64,000 nt of DNA from NCBI RefSeq assembly GCF_001463745.1, contig NZ_BBWJ01000035.1:22548-86547 (forward strand). Direction: 5' to 3'. The stretch's first letter is position 1, and the number at the start of each line of letters is the position of its first letter. The position numbers and the translations under genes are program-made. Of the stretch, positions 45,064-56,051 are shown in pieces. The DNA is from Aureimonas sp. AU22 (lineage in GTDB: Bacteria > Pseudomonadota > Alphaproteobacteria > Rhizobiales > Rhizobiaceae). Below the pieces are notes generated by a model. That model did not search any database. It saw nothing but the letters and a program-made list of their open reading frames with translations, and was not told the DNA's origin.

Positions 45064-45984
45064 ATGCCATCGACCCAAGCCGAGCCTGCCAGCGGCTATG
45101 CCTATGGCATCACCGCCTATTCGATCTGGGGCCTCGTCCTTCCGCTCTACATGAAGGCGCTGGCGCACGTTCCGTCCATGGAGGTAATGGCGCAGCGCAT
45201 CCTGTGGTCGTGGCTCCTGACGCTCGGCATCCTGGCGGCGACGGGCGGGCTCGGCACCCTGCGCGCGGCGCTTCAGCCCAGAGTGCTGGCGACGCTCGTT
45301 CTCACCGCAGCGCTCATCTCGGTCAACTGGGGCGTCTATGTCTGGGCCATCGCCACCGGCCATGGCCTCGACGCGGCGCTCGGCTACTACATCAACCCGC
45401 TGATCAACGTCGTGATGGCCGCCGTCTTCCTGCGCGAGCGGCTCAACCGTCTCCAGACCGTCGCCGTCGGCATCGCGGCCGCCGGCGTCCTGGTGCTGAC
45501 CGTGGAAAGCGGCGGCCTGCCCTGGGTGTCGCTCGCGCTGGCGCTGTCCTTCGCCTCCTACGGCCTCCTGCGCAAGACGGTGAAGATCGGTGCGACGGAA
45601 GGCTTCTTCGTCGAGGTGACGATCCTGTTCCTGCCGGCGCTGGCGCTGGCGGTCTGGCTCGTGCGGGAAGGGGGCGGCCATTTCGGCGTCGGCACCGGCG
45701 AGACGGCGCTTCTGATCGGCACCGGCATCGTGACCGCCGTGCCGATGATCCTGTTCTCGCTGGCGGCGCGCCTCCTGCGCTACACGACCGTCGGCCTTCT
45801 CCAGTACATCGCGCCGACCCTCATCACGCTGACGGCGATCTTCATCTTCGGTGAGCCTTTCGGCATCTGGCAAGCCGTCGCCTTCGGCTGCATCTGGACC
45901 GCGCTCGCCCTCTACAGCTGGTCCATCATCCGCGGCCGGCGGGCCGCCCACCAGACGGTCCCCGCGGTCGAGGCTGCACACTAG
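45064..45984 (+). CDS. rarD: RarD-type EamA transporter
   Basis: A 306-residue permease with about ten helices, of the RarD branch of the DMT superfamily. The N-terminal AYGITAYSIWGLVLPLYMKAL and RILWSW are characteristic. Substrate unknown. Unlike the DMT protein at 1775 it has the RarD length and motif. A hairpin lies downstream. Confidence 0.87.
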   Translation: MPSTQAEPASGYAYGITAYSIWGLVLPLYMKALAHVPSMEVMAQRILWSWLLTLGILAATGGLGTLRAALQPRVLATLVLTAALISVNWGVYVWAIATGHGLDAALGYYINPLINVVMAAVFLRERLNRLQTVAVGIAAAGVLVLTVESGGLPWVSLALALSFASYGLLRKTVKIGATEGFFVEVTILFLPALALAVWLVREGGGHFGVGTGETALLIGTGIVTAVPMILFSLAARLLRYTTVGLLQYIAPTLITLTAIFIFGEPFGIWQAVAFGCIWTALALYSWSIIRGRRAAHQTVPAVEAAH

Positions 45985-46007
45985 GTCTCAGTGAGGGAAT
46001 GTCGGCA

Positions 46008-46034
46008 GGCCGGGCGTGCCCCGGCCGCCCGGCC
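46008..46034. terminator. Hairpin between rarD and LOG-family gene
   Basis: Perfect 9-bp stem GGCCGGGCG (46008-46016) with CGCCCGGCC (46026-46034), nine-base loop, between convergent genes. There is no clear T-tract, so efficiency is uncertain. Confidence 0.5.
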
Positions 46035-46055
46035 AGACGCTTCGTCATGCCCCGC

Positions 46056-46661
46056 TCAGAGCTTTTCGATCACCTCTGCCACGCCCTTGCTGATGCGCGC
46101 GGGAGCGGCGGCTTCGAGCGCCGGTAGAAGGTCCTCGATCCGGTCCACCACGATCGGACGCACCATATGGGCGGTGTGAATGAAGCCGGCCTCGCGCATG
46201 TGGTCGAGCAGGCCCGAGAACGGGTCCCAGAACCCGTTGATGTTCGCGATGGCGATGGGCTTGGCGTGGCGGCCGAGCTGGCTCCACGTCATGATCTCGA
46301 CCAGCTCCTCCAGCGTTCCGATCCCGCCCGGCAGCGCCACGAAGGCGTCGGCGCGCTCGAACATCAGGTGCTTGCGCTCGTGCATGTCGTTCGTCACGAC
46401 GAGCTCGTCCAGCCGCTTCAGCTCGGACTCGGTCGCCTCCATGTCGATGAGGAAGCGCGGGATGATGCCTGTGACGCGACCGCCGGCCGCGATCACCGCG
46501 TTGGACACGGCGCCCATGATGCCGCGCGTGCCCCCGCCGTAGACGAGGTGCATGCCGGCCCGCCCCATGGCGGTGCCGAGCGCCTGGGCGGATTCGCGGT
46601 AGATGGGATCGCGGCCGCTGGACGAGCCGCAATAGACGCAGAGAGATCGAATCGAAGTCAT
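46056..46661 (-). CDS. LOG-family (TIGR00730) nucleoside-5'-monophosphate phosphoribohydrolase
   Basis: A 201-residue Rossmann-fold protein of the LONELY GUY family. The diagnostic PGGIGTLEE loop and the earlier VYCGSSSG and VYGGGTRGIMG are present. Members cleave cytokinin ribotides or AMP; the bacterial role is often unclear. The gene is monocistronic. Confidence 0.9.
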   Translation of the reverse strand: MTSIRSLCVYCGSSSGRDPIYRESAQALGTAMGRAGMHLVYGGGTRGIMGAVSNAVIAAGGRVTGIIPRFLIDMEATESELKRLDELVVTNDMHERKHLMFERADAFVALPGGIGTLEELVEIMTWSQLGRHAKPIAIANINGFWDPFSGLLDHMREAGFIHTAHMVRPIVVDRIEDLLPALEAAAPARISKGVAEVIEKL

Positions 46662-46726
46662 GGATCGAAAGTCGGTCGAACGACGGGCCCGGTCAAGCGG
46701 GGCACCCGCGAATTTGCTGCACCGCG

Positions 46727-47317
46727 TCAGCTTCGCGCCTCGATCGCCTCCGCCACTTCATCCGCCATCTTGAGCGTGCGCACGATGAGAGGCACGGCCA
46801 GCGCGAAGATCGAACGCTCGAGGCCGCGAGCGGCCTGCGCCTCCCGGATATCGGCGGCAAGGCTCGCGAGCACCGGCACAAAGCGGATCGCAAGCCCGAA
46901 GGCGAGGCCGATCCGATTTGGGTCGACCCCGAAGAAGCGCAGCGGCGTCAAGGCGCGCGCGATCGTCTCCGCGATCTCTGACGGGCGCGTCGTCGCCGTC
47001 ACGAGACCGGCAAGAAGGAGGAGGGCGGCGAGACGTTCGGAAAAGACCACCGCCTCGTGCCATCCCGCGAACCAGGCCTGAAACCCGCCGACGACGAGGA
47101 CGACCGGCAGCATCGCCCTGCCGGAGCGCAGCAGAAAGACCCACCCGAGCCCCGACAGGCCGACCAGTGCCACGGAGAGCGCCAGCGCACCGAGACCCAT
47201 CGTGACGCTCGGCAACGCGAACAGAAGCGTTCCGATCGCCGCCAGCCCGGCAAGCTTCAGCCCGGCGCCCGTGCGATGGAGGGCCGAGCGGCCCGGCCGG
47301 TAGAGGTCGGCGATCAT
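46727..47317 (-). CDS. bioN: Biotin ECF transporter T component
   Basis: A 196-residue membrane protein with several helices, the EcfT/BioN component that joins the biotin-binding BioY to the ATPase. The coupling-helix motifs with Ala-Arg-Gly are visible in AQAARGLERS. It overlaps bioM by four bases and is last in the bioY-bioM-bioN order. Confidence 0.88.
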   Translation of the reverse strand: MIADLYRPGRSALHRTGAGLKLAGLAAIGTLLFALPSVTMGLGALALSVALVGLSGLGWVFLLRSGRAMLPVVLVVGGFQAWFAGWHEAVVFSERLAALLLLAGLVTATTRPSEIAETIARALTPLRFFGVDPNRIGLAFGLAIRFVPVLASLAADIREAQAARGLERSIFALAVPLIVRTLKMADEVAEAIEARS

Positions 47318-47991
47318 CCTTCAGCGATCCGCCGATACGTGGCGAGCGCCTCGCCGGGCGCCGCATCGCAGACGAGCCGGCCGGCGTCGAACACCAGCAC
47401 GCGTTCGAACGCCTCCAGAAGCGACAGGTCGTGCGTGACCATGACCACGGGCCGCCCGGAGGCTTCGACGGCCGCCATGACGCGCCGGGTGTTGCGAAGG
47501 TCTAGAAGTGTCGTCGGCTCGTCGAGCACGAGGAGGCGCGGCTCCAGCACCATGATACCTGCGAGCGCCACGAGTTGCCGCTCGCCGCCGGACAGCTCGT
47601 GCACCAGCCGCTCGCCAAACCCGCCGAGCCCGAAGCGAACGAGCGCCGCCTCGACGCGCGGCGCGATCTCGGCCTTGGGAAGGCCGCGGTTCTTCAGTCC
47701 GAACGCGAGGTCTTCGGCGACGCCGGGATAGACGATCTGGTGGTCCGGGTTCTGAAACAGGAAGCCGACATGCCGTCGCGCCGCCTTGGGATCGGCGGCG
47801 GTGTCCGTATCGAACACCCGCACCACGCCTTCGGTCGGTCGCAGCAGCCCGTTCAGGAGCCGGGCGAAGCTCGACTTGCCCGATCCGTTCGCACCGACCA
47901 CCCCGATCCGCTGTTCGTCCAGCCTGAGATCGAGGCCGGACAGGACGCGCCGGCCGCCGCGATCGAGGGAGACGCCCCGAAGTTCGATCAT
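47314..47991 (-). CDS. bioM: Biotin ECF transporter ATPase
   Basis: A 225-residue ABC ATPase. Walker A is GANGSGKSS, signature LSGGERQLVALA and Walker B LLVLDEPTTLLD. It energises biotin import with BioN and BioY. Start ATG 47991 overlaps bioY by four bases, and its stop overlaps bioN. Confidence 0.92.
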   Translation of the reverse strand: MIELRGVSLDRGGRRVLSGLDLRLDEQRIGVVGANGSGKSSFARLLNGLLRPTEGVVRVFDTDTAADPKAARRHVGFLFQNPDHQIVYPGVAEDLAFGLKNRGLPKAEIAPRVEAALVRFGLGGFGERLVHELSGGERQLVALAGIMVLEPRLLVLDEPTTLLDLRNTRRVMAAVEASGRPVVMVTHDLSLLEAFERVLVFDAGRLVCDAAPGEALATYRRIAEG

Positions 47992-48551
47992 CCCGCGCGG
48001 CGGGCGGAGCGCGTCTCGATCAAGGGATAGGCCCTGGACACGGCGACGATGATCGCGGCGGCAAGCCCAGCCTTCACGAGGTCGCCGGGGATGAAGGCGA
48101 GCGAGCCGGAGGCGGCGGTCGAGAGCGGCGCTCCGGTCACCAGCGAGATGCCGGGAATGCCGCAGGCGTAGAGCACCACGATGCCACCCACGGTAGCGGC
48201 GAAGAAGGCGCCGACGAAATGAAGCCGCGGCATGAACCGCTCGACCAGGAGGCCGGTGACGTAGGCGGCGGGCAGCCAGCCGAGGAAGAACCCGACCGTC
48301 GGTCCCGCCAGCACCGCAAGACCGCCGCGTCCGCCCGACAGGAGCGGCAGACCCGCCAGGACGATGACGACGAAGAGGAGGATCGCCAGCGTCCCGCGAC
48401 GCGCCCCCAGAATGCCGCCCGCCAGCATCACGCCCATCGATTGCGCGGTGATCGGCACGTTGATGACGGGCACCTGCAGCGCCGGGAAGGTGCCGAGCAC
48501 CGCCATGAGGGCGGCGAACAGGGCGATGAAGACGATGTCGCGAGTGCTCAT
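47988..48551 (-). CDS. bioY: Biotin transporter substrate-binding component
   Basis: A 187-residue membrane protein of six predicted helices that binds biotin. Typical motifs include ALQVPVINVPITAQSMGVMLAG and the glycine-rich FFLGWLPAAYV. Start ATG 48551 has GGGAGA in front. It is first of the three genes. No BioR-type palindrome was evident upstream. Confidence 0.93.
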   Translation of the reverse strand: MSTRDIVFIALFAALMAVLGTFPALQVPVINVPITAQSMGVMLAGGILGARRGTLAILLFVVIVLAGLPLLSGGRGGLAVLAGPTVGFFLGWLPAAYVTGLLVERFMPRLHFVGAFFAATVGGIVVLYACGIPGISLVTGAPLSTAASGSLAFIPGDLVKAGLAAAIIVAVSRAYPLIETRSARRAG

Positions 48552-48632
48552 GCGATTCTCCCTCGAAACGGGACGCGGTCCTGACGGAGCCGTCTCATAG
48601 GCATCCCCGGTGCCACCGTCGAGATGCGAGTG

Positions 48633-49490
48633 TCAGATCGCCTGGGCGATCGCAGCTTCGAGATAGGCCGCGCGAAGCCGGCGGGCGATCGGGCCGGGGC
48701 GGCCGTCCCCGACCGCGGCACCGTCGATCTCGACGACCGGCGTGACGAACGCGCCCGCCGAGGTGATGAAGGCTTCGCGCGCACCCTGCGCCTCGGCGAT
48801 CGTGAAGGGCTTTTCCTCGATGCGCAGCTCGAGTTCGCCCGCGACCCGCATGATGGCCGCGCGCGTGATCCCGTGCAGGATGTCGTGGCCGAGCGCGCGG
48901 GTGCGGATGGTCCCGTCCTGCGTCACGATATAGGCGTTGTTGCTGGTGCCCTCGGTGACTTCGCCGTTCTCCACGAACCAGGCGTCGTCCTTGCCCTGTC
49001 GCTTGGCTTCCATCTTGGCCATGGAGGGGTAGAGAAGCTGCACGGTCTTGATGTCGCGGCGTCCCCAGCGCAGGTCCGGCACGGAGGCGACGCGAAGGCC
49101 GCGCCCGACTTCCGGCGTCTCGATCGCGGTCCTTGCCTGCGTGAAGAGAACGAACGAAGGGGGCGTCTCGGCCTTCGGAAAGGCGAAGTCGCGGTCCGCC
49201 TCGCCGCGCGTCACCATCAGGTAGACGTGGCCGAGGTCCAGCGCGTTGCGCGACACGAGTTCGCGATGGATGGCGAGGATCTCCTCGTCGGTCGCGGGCG
49301 AGGGGAGGCCGAGCTCACCCAGCGAGCGCCGCAGCCGGGCGCAATGACCGGGAAAGTCGATCAGCTTGCCGCCGATCACGGCCGTCACCTCATAGACCGC
49401 GTCCGCGAACAGGAAACCGCGGTCGAAGACGGAAACCTTGGCTTCGGTCTCGGGGCGATAGGCGCCGTTGACGTAGACGATGCGGGTCAT
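48633..49490 (-). CDS. dat: D-amino-acid aminotransferase
   Basis: A 285-residue fold-type IV PLP enzyme. The PLP lysine is Lys148 (RRDIKTVQLL), with RGFLFADAVYEV near the N terminus and EGTSNNAYIV near 180. Family members exchange amino groups of D-amino acids; branched-chain or 4-amino-4-deoxychorismate activity is an alternative. ATG 49490 is used; the gene diverges from xylB. Confidence 0.85.
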   Translation of the reverse strand: MTRIVYVNGAYRPETEAKVSVFDRGFLFADAVYEVTAVIGGKLIDFPGHCARLRRSLGELGLPSPATDEEILAIHRELVSRNALDLGHVYLMVTRGEADRDFAFPKAETPPSFVLFTQARTAIETPEVGRGLRVASVPDLRWGRRDIKTVQLLYPSMAKMEAKRQGKDDAWFVENGEVTEGTSNNAYIVTQDGTIRTRALGHDILHGITRAAIMRVAGELELRIEEKPFTIAEAQGAREAFITSAGAFVTPVVEIDGAAVGDGRPGPIARRLRAAYLEAAIAQAI

Positions 49491-49685
49491 GGATGGTCCG
49501 GTCCTGAGGTCGCTTCGCGCCGCTTTTATCCTGTCCGCGCGCCGATCAGAAGCGCGTGCGCGAAGAGATCGCGCCCGGCTTCGGGCGCTTGCCGGTTGAT
49601 GATGACCGTCATCCGACGTTACCTGTGGGAGACGGGGAGAATCGGCGCCGCGCGCCGCTCCCGACTGAAGGAGGACTCGAAGCGC

Positions 49686-51143
49686 ATGGGCCACTATCTC
49701 GGGCTGGATCTGGGCACGTCGTCGCTCAAGGCCCTGATCGTCGACGAGGACCAGAACCCCGTCGCCACGGCCAGCGCCTCGCTGCAGGTCACGCGCCCCG
49801 CCTTCGGCTGGTCGGAACAGGCGCCCGCCGACTGGATCGCGGCCTGCGAGAGCGTTCTGTCGCAGCTGCAGGCCGAGCACCCCGCCGCACTTGCCTCCGT
49901 CCGCGGCATCGGCCTGTCCGGCCAGATGCACGGCGCGACCCTTCTGGACGAAGCCGACGAGGTGCTTCGCCCCTGCATTCTCTGGAACGACACGCGCTCG
50001 CACGAGGAGGCGGACGAACTCGACGACGAGGAAGCGCGCGGCATCACCGGCAACATCGTGTTTCCCGGCTTCACGGCGCCCAAGCTCCTGTGGGTCGCGC
50101 GCAACGAGCCCCGCATCTTCGACCGCGTCCGCCGCGTTCTCCTGCCGAAGGACTACCTGCGCCTCTGGCTGACCGGCGAGTCCGTGTCCGACATGTCGGA
50201 TGCCGCCGGTACCGCGTGGCTGCGCACCGGCGAGCGGCGCTGGTCCTCGACGATGCTTCGGCGCACGCGGCTGTCGGAGGCCGAGATGCCGCGGCTCGTC
50301 GAGGGGAGCGAAGCCAGCGGAGCCCTGCGTCCCGAACTGGCCCGACGCTGGGGCCTCGCCGAGGGCGTGGTCGTGGCGGGCGGCGGCGGCGACAACGCGG
50401 CGTCCGCCTGCGGCGTCGGCGTGACGCGGCCCGGCACCGGTTTCCTGTCGCTCGGCACCTCCGGCGTGCTGTTCACCGCGAGCGCGGGATACGACCCCGT
50501 GCCGGACACCGCGCTCCACACCTTCTGTCATGCGTTGCCGGGCCTGTGGCACCAGATGGGCGTGACGCTGTCGGCCGCCGGCTCGCTGGAATGGCTGTCC
50601 GGCGTGCTGGCGCAGGCCCCGGGCGATCTCGTCGCCACTGCCGGCGCCGATCTTCGCGCCCCCGGCCGGCTCCTGTTCCTGCCCTACCTGTCGGGCGAGC
50701 GCACGCCGCACAACGACGCGGCGGTGCGCGGCGCCTTCATCGGCCTGCAGGCCGACACGACCCGCGCCGACATGGTGCGCGCGGTGCTGGAAGGCGTCGC
50801 CTTCTCGATCCGCGACTGCCTGGACGCCGCGCCGCACGCGTCCTGGGTGCGGCAGCTGATCGCCGTCGGCGCCGGCTCGCGCTCCGAGCTCTGGTTGAAG
50901 ATCATGGCGAGCGTGCTGGAAACGCCGGTGGCGCTCCCGGCAGCCGGCGACTTCGGCGCGGCCTTCGGCGCCGCCCGCCTCGGGATCTGTGCCGCGACGG
51001 GCGCCGACCCGGATTCGGTGATGACCGAACCCCCGATCGCCGCACGATTCGAGCCGGACGAGACCCTCGTCGAGTCCTTTGCCGAAGCGCACAACCGCTA
51101 CCGCTCGCTCTACCCCGCCCTGATGGCAGCCGGACGCGGCTGA
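49686..51143 (+). CDS. xylB: Xylulokinase
   Basis: A 485-residue FGGY-family sugar kinase that phosphorylates D-xylulose. The N-terminal GLDLGTSSLKALIVDE phosphate loop, GQMHGATLLD, and the C-terminal AGAGSRSELWLKIMAS are characteristic. ATG 49686 follows GGAGG by 11 bases. The rest of the open frame upstream is a shadow of dat. No xylA is nearby. Confidence 0.92.
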   Translation: MGHYLGLDLGTSSLKALIVDEDQNPVATASASLQVTRPAFGWSEQAPADWIAACESVLSQLQAEHPAALASVRGIGLSGQMHGATLLDEADEVLRPCILWNDTRSHEEADELDDEEARGITGNIVFPGFTAPKLLWVARNEPRIFDRVRRVLLPKDYLRLWLTGESVSDMSDAAGTAWLRTGERRWSSTMLRRTRLSEAEMPRLVEGSEASGALRPELARRWGLAEGVVVAGGGGDNAASACGVGVTRPGTGFLSLGTSGVLFTASAGYDPVPDTALHTFCHALPGLWHQMGVTLSAAGSLEWLSGVLAQAPGDLVATAGADLRAPGRLLFLPYLSGERTPHNDAAVRGAFIGLQADTTRADMVRAVLEGVAFSIRDCLDAAPHASWVRQLIAVGAGSRSELWLKIMASVLETPVALPAAGDFGAAFGAARLGICAATGADPDSVMTEPPIAARFEPDETLVESFAEAHNRYRSLYPALMAAGRG

Positions 51144-51162
51144 GGGTCGCCTCCGGCGCGGG

Positions 51163-51747
51163 TCAGTCGCGCAGGAGGTTGAGGGCCGCATATTGCAGAA
51201 GCATGATCGTCTTGGCGTCGCGGATCGCGCCGGAGGCGATCATGCCGAGCGCCTCCTCGATGCCGAACTCGAGGACGTCGATATCCTCGCCCTCTGCCTC
51301 GACCCCGCCGCCGGCCGAGGCGCGATCGCCCGGACGATACTCCGCCACGAAGAAATGCAGCCGCTCGGTCACCGAACCGGGGCTCATGAAGGCGTCGAAG
51401 ATCGGCCGCACCTCGCCGACCGCGAAGCCCGTCTCCTCGGCCGTCTCGGCCCGAATGCGCTCCTCGGGCGTCGCATCGTCCAGAAGCCCGGCGGGCGCCT
51501 CGATCAGCAGGTCGTCGTATCCGTTGACGAAGGCGGGGTAGCGGAACTGCCGCGTCAGGATCACCGTACGCCGCTCCGGATCGTAGAGCAGGATGGTGGC
51601 GCCGTTGCCCCGGTCGTAGGTCTCGCGCGACTGCCGCTGCCAGCTTCCGTCGCCGCGCCGGTAGGAAAGCACCGTCTTCTTCAGCGTGTACCAATCGTCG
51701 GATAGGACCGTCACGGTCTCAACGCGGACGCGCTCGGCAATGCTCAT
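51163..51747 (-). CDS. nudK: Nudix hydrolase, NudK/GDP-mannose pyrophosphatase-like
   Basis: A 194-residue Nudix enzyme with the box region GLLDDATPEERIRAETAEETGF near residues 87-108 and the ILTRQFRYPAFVNG that precedes it in NudK/ADP-ribose pyrophosphatases. ATG 51747 gives the family length; the frame is open further to 51825. It diverges from the DeoR-type gene. Confidence 0.87.
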   Translation of the reverse strand: MSIAERVRVETVTVLSDDWYTLKKTVLSYRRGDGSWQRQSRETYDRGNGATILLYDPERRTVILTRQFRYPAFVNGYDDLLIEAPAGLLDDATPEERIRAETAEETGFAVGEVRPIFDAFMSPGSVTERLHFFVAEYRPGDRASAGGGVEAEGEDIDVLEFGIEEALGMIASGAIRDAKTIMLLQYAALNLLRD

Positions 51748-51799
51748 CGTCTGATGTCCCCCCTTCGTTTCGGATCTGCCAGCTTGGCTCGGCCGCAAC

Positions 51800-51818
51800 A
51801 TTCGTGCATATTCGTGCA
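51800..51818. promoter_or_regulatory. Tandem direct repeat, candidate DeoR-type operator
   Basis: ATTCGTGCA occurs twice, at 51800-51808 and 51810-51818, a ten-base period, between nudK and the DeoR-type gene. DeoR-family operators often contain repeated TTCG-like units. Binding is inference. Confidence 0.45.
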
Positions 51819-51848
51819 AGGTCAAGGGATTTCGTGGGGAGGAGATCG

Positions 51849-52604
51849 ATGCTGACCAGCGAACGCAAGGGCCTCATTCTCGAGACGCTGCGCCGGGATG
51901 GCCGGCTGGTCGCCAAGGAATTCAGCCGCGGCCTGAATCTGTCGGAGGACACAATCCGACGCGACCTGCGAGAGCTTGCGGGCGAGGGGCTTCTGCAGCG
52001 GGTGCATGGCGGCGCCTTGCCGGCCTCGCCCGCCACCGCCGACTACGGCGTGCGCGAACGGATCGGTGGGGACGCCAAGGCGGCGATCGCTTCCGTCGGA
52101 GCGAAGTTGATCCGGCCGGGTCAGATCGTCTTCCTCGACGGCGGGACCACGAACCTGCAGTTCGCCCGCCGGCTGCCGGCCGATCTCCGGGCAACCGTCG
52201 TCACCCATAGTCCGAGCATTGCGGTCGAACTTGCCCGGCATCCGACGGTCGAGGTCGAGCTGATCGGCGGGCGTCTCTTCAAGCATTCCGTCGTGGCCAT
52301 GGGGGCGGCTTGCGTCGAGGCGCTTGCGCGCGTCCGGGCCGATATCTTCGTGATGGGCGCGACCGGCGTGCATGCCGAGCTCGGGCTGACCACCGGCGAT
52401 GCGGAAGAGGCGGCGCTCAAGCGGATGATCGCGCGTCAGTCCGCGGAAACCCTGGTTCTGGCGACGCGCGACAAGCTCGGTGCGGCATCGCCGTTCGGCA
52501 TCATCGGCCTCGGCGACGTCGGCACCCTCGTCGTGGAGAGCGATCTGCCTGCCGGAACGCTCGACCCATTCCGAGCGGCCGGCGTCGAGATCGCCCTGGC
52601 ATGA
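51849..52604 (+). CDS. DeoR/GlpR-family transcriptional regulator
   Basis: A 251-residue repressor with an N-terminal helix-turn-helix (SEDTIRRDLRELAGEGLLQRVHGGAL) and a sugar-phosphate-binding C-terminal domain (FLDGGTTNLQFAR, DIFVMGATGVH). Such proteins control carbohydrate genes. ATG 51849 follows GGGGAGGAG. It could regulate xylB and nudK, but no site was seen at xylB. Confidence 0.9.
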   Translation: MLTSERKGLILETLRRDGRLVAKEFSRGLNLSEDTIRRDLRELAGEGLLQRVHGGALPASPATADYGVRERIGGDAKAAIASVGAKLIRPGQIVFLDGGTTNLQFARRLPADLRATVVTHSPSIAVELARHPTVEVELIGGRLFKHSVVAMGAACVEALARVRADIFVMGATGVHAELGLTTGDAEEAALKRMIARQSAETLVLATRDKLGAASPFGIIGLGDVGTLVVESDLPAGTLDPFRAAGVEIALA

Positions 52605-52616
52605 TCGCCCAAACGA

Positions 52617-52648
52617 AGCGGCCCGCCATGTCGCCATGCCGGGCCGCT
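52617..52648. terminator. Hairpin between DeoR-type gene and livK
   Basis: Stem AGCGGCCCG (52617-52625) with CGGGCCGCT (52640-52648), perfect 9 bp with a 14-base loop, between the convergent stops of the DeoR-type gene and livK. Probably bidirectional. Confidence 0.6.
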
Positions 52649-52671
52649 CCAAAATCAGGCGTTCGCCTCGC

Positions 52672-53784
<1,113 letters not shown>

Positions 53785-53885
53785 CTGTCTGTTTTCCCTG
53801 TTGATTCCCGACCTGTCTTACGCAGGGCGGAGGGTTCGCGCGTTTCGTCCCCGAAGGGAGTAAAGACCAAGCACCGGCGAAGCGG

Positions 53886-53929
53886 AATAGGCATTCTCAC
53901 GAGTCGGGCGTTGTTATGCCTATTTTTTT
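53886..53929 (+). terminator. Hairpin with T-tract upstream of livK on the opposite strand
   Basis: Perfect 9-bp inverted repeat AATAGGCAT (53886-53894) with ATGCCTATT (53916-53924), 21-base loop, followed by T residues to 53929. On the plus strand it looks like an intrinsic terminator, but no plus-strand gene precedes it. On the minus strand it lies in the livK leader or promoter region. Confidence 0.5.
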
Positions 53930-53954
53930 CGACCTTCCCGGACGTGCCGAACTT

Positions 53955-54298
53955 TTATGCCCTCTCGAATCGATATTGGCGCGCCATCTGCCCCGCCCGC
54001 GTGCGCATCCGGCCGAATGCGGCGAAGGCCACGATCACCGCGAAGTCGATCAGCGCGTAGTGCAAGGCCGTCGGCAGCGTCTCGGGCGGCAGAAAGAACG
54101 TGCCGCGGAACAGGCTGAAATGCAGGAAGCGGATCGCGACCGTCAGAAGAAGGCAGTAGAAGATCAGCGTCCCCCAACCGCTCCAGGACCGCGCCGTCGA
54201 GCGGCCGATCGCATAGGCGAGGGCCCCGCCGATCACCACGCTGACGATCAGGAACTCGAAGAACGTCACCTCCCAGAGGAGGGCCATTTCCTTTTCCA

Positions 54299-54299
<1 letters not shown>
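53955..54299 (-). CDS. Small membrane protein in the liv locus (DUF6867-like)
   Basis: A 114-residue protein with three hydrophobic segments (about 12-32, 43-60 and 84-96). The start ATG overlaps the livF stop as TGATG, so it is translated with it. Proteins of this size follow livF in many Rhizobiales and are annotated as DUF6867; I assign that name from context and general likeness. Function is unknown. Confidence 0.7.
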
Positions 54300-55062
<763 letters not shown>

Positions 55063-55066
<4 letters not shown>

Positions 55067-56049
55067 GCGCCCACTCCTCCCGGCAGTCCGGCTGTGGCGA
55101 CCGCGCCGTCGATGTCGCCCTCGTGGAGCTTGGCTTCCACTTCCTCGACCTCCTCGTCGTCGACGCCCAGATAGGCGGCGATGACGCGCGGGTCGTTGCG
55201 GACGGCATGCGCGGTGCCGTCCGAGATCTTGGTTCCGTAGTCGAGCACCACGACGTGGTCCGAAATCTCCATGACGACGCCCATGTCGTGCTCGATCAGG
55301 AGGATCGACACGCCGAAGTCGTCACGCAGCGAGCGGAGCAGCGTGTTCAGCTCGGCCGATTCGCGCGGGTTGAGGCCGGCCGCCGGCTCGTCGAGGCACA
55401 GAAGCACCGGATCGGTGCACATGGCGCGGGCGATCTCCAGCCGGCGCTGGTCGCCGTAGGAGAGGTCGGCCGCCGGATCGTCGGCCCGGTGGAGGAGGGC
55501 GGTGCGCTTCAGCCAGTCCACCGCGCGGTCCTGCGCCGCTTCCTTGGCGCGCCGATAGCCCGGCAGGCCGAGAAGACCGCCGACCGTGAAGCCGGAGGCG
55601 GCCATCAGCTTGTTGTGCTGCGCGACGAGAAGGTTCTCGAAGACCGTCATGCCGCCGAAGAGGCGGATGTTCTGGAACGTGCGCGCGACGCCGGCCACCT
55701 CCGTGATGCGGAAGTCCGGCATGCGCTCCAGCAGGAACACCTCGCCGCCAGAGACCTTGCGGCTCTGCGCGCCCGAGCGCGTCAGCTGAACGACCTCGTC
55801 CTGTCCGATTCCGGTGCCGCGGCGGAGGGCGATGCGCCCCTCCGTCGGCTTGTAGAAGCCGGTCACGCAGTTGAACACCGTGGTCTTGCCGGCGCCGTTG
55901 GGGCCGATCAGGGCGGTGATGTCGCCGCGCCCGACGTCGAAGGACAGGTCGTTGATGGCGACGAGGCCGCCGAAGCGCATGGTGAGGTGCTCGACGGTCA
56001 GCACCGGGTCGCGCATCCAGCGACCCGCCGTCTCAATCGTCTCCGCCAT
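55063..56049 (-). CDS. livG: Branched-chain amino-acid ABC transporter ATPase
   Basis: A 328-residue ABC ATPase, longer than the usual ~255. Walker A is GPNGAGKTT, and Walker B LLCLDEPAAGLNP. An extra stretch of roughly 20-25 residues lies before ARTFQNIRLF, and the C terminus has an acidic extension (DDEEVEEVEAKLHEGD). The ATG at 56049 follows GAGGGA; a TTG at 56055 overlaps the livM stop. Confidence 0.92.
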
Positions 56050-56051
56050 CG

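Noticed and set aside
48552..48632. BioR-type palindrome before bioY
   Set aside because: I looked for the TTATCTATAA-like pattern and did not see it.
48624..51191. Very long frames suggesting dat-xylB fusions on either strand
   Set aside because: Each consists of a real gene plus a shadow of its divergent neighbour. Family lengths and ribosome sites define separate dat and xylB genes.
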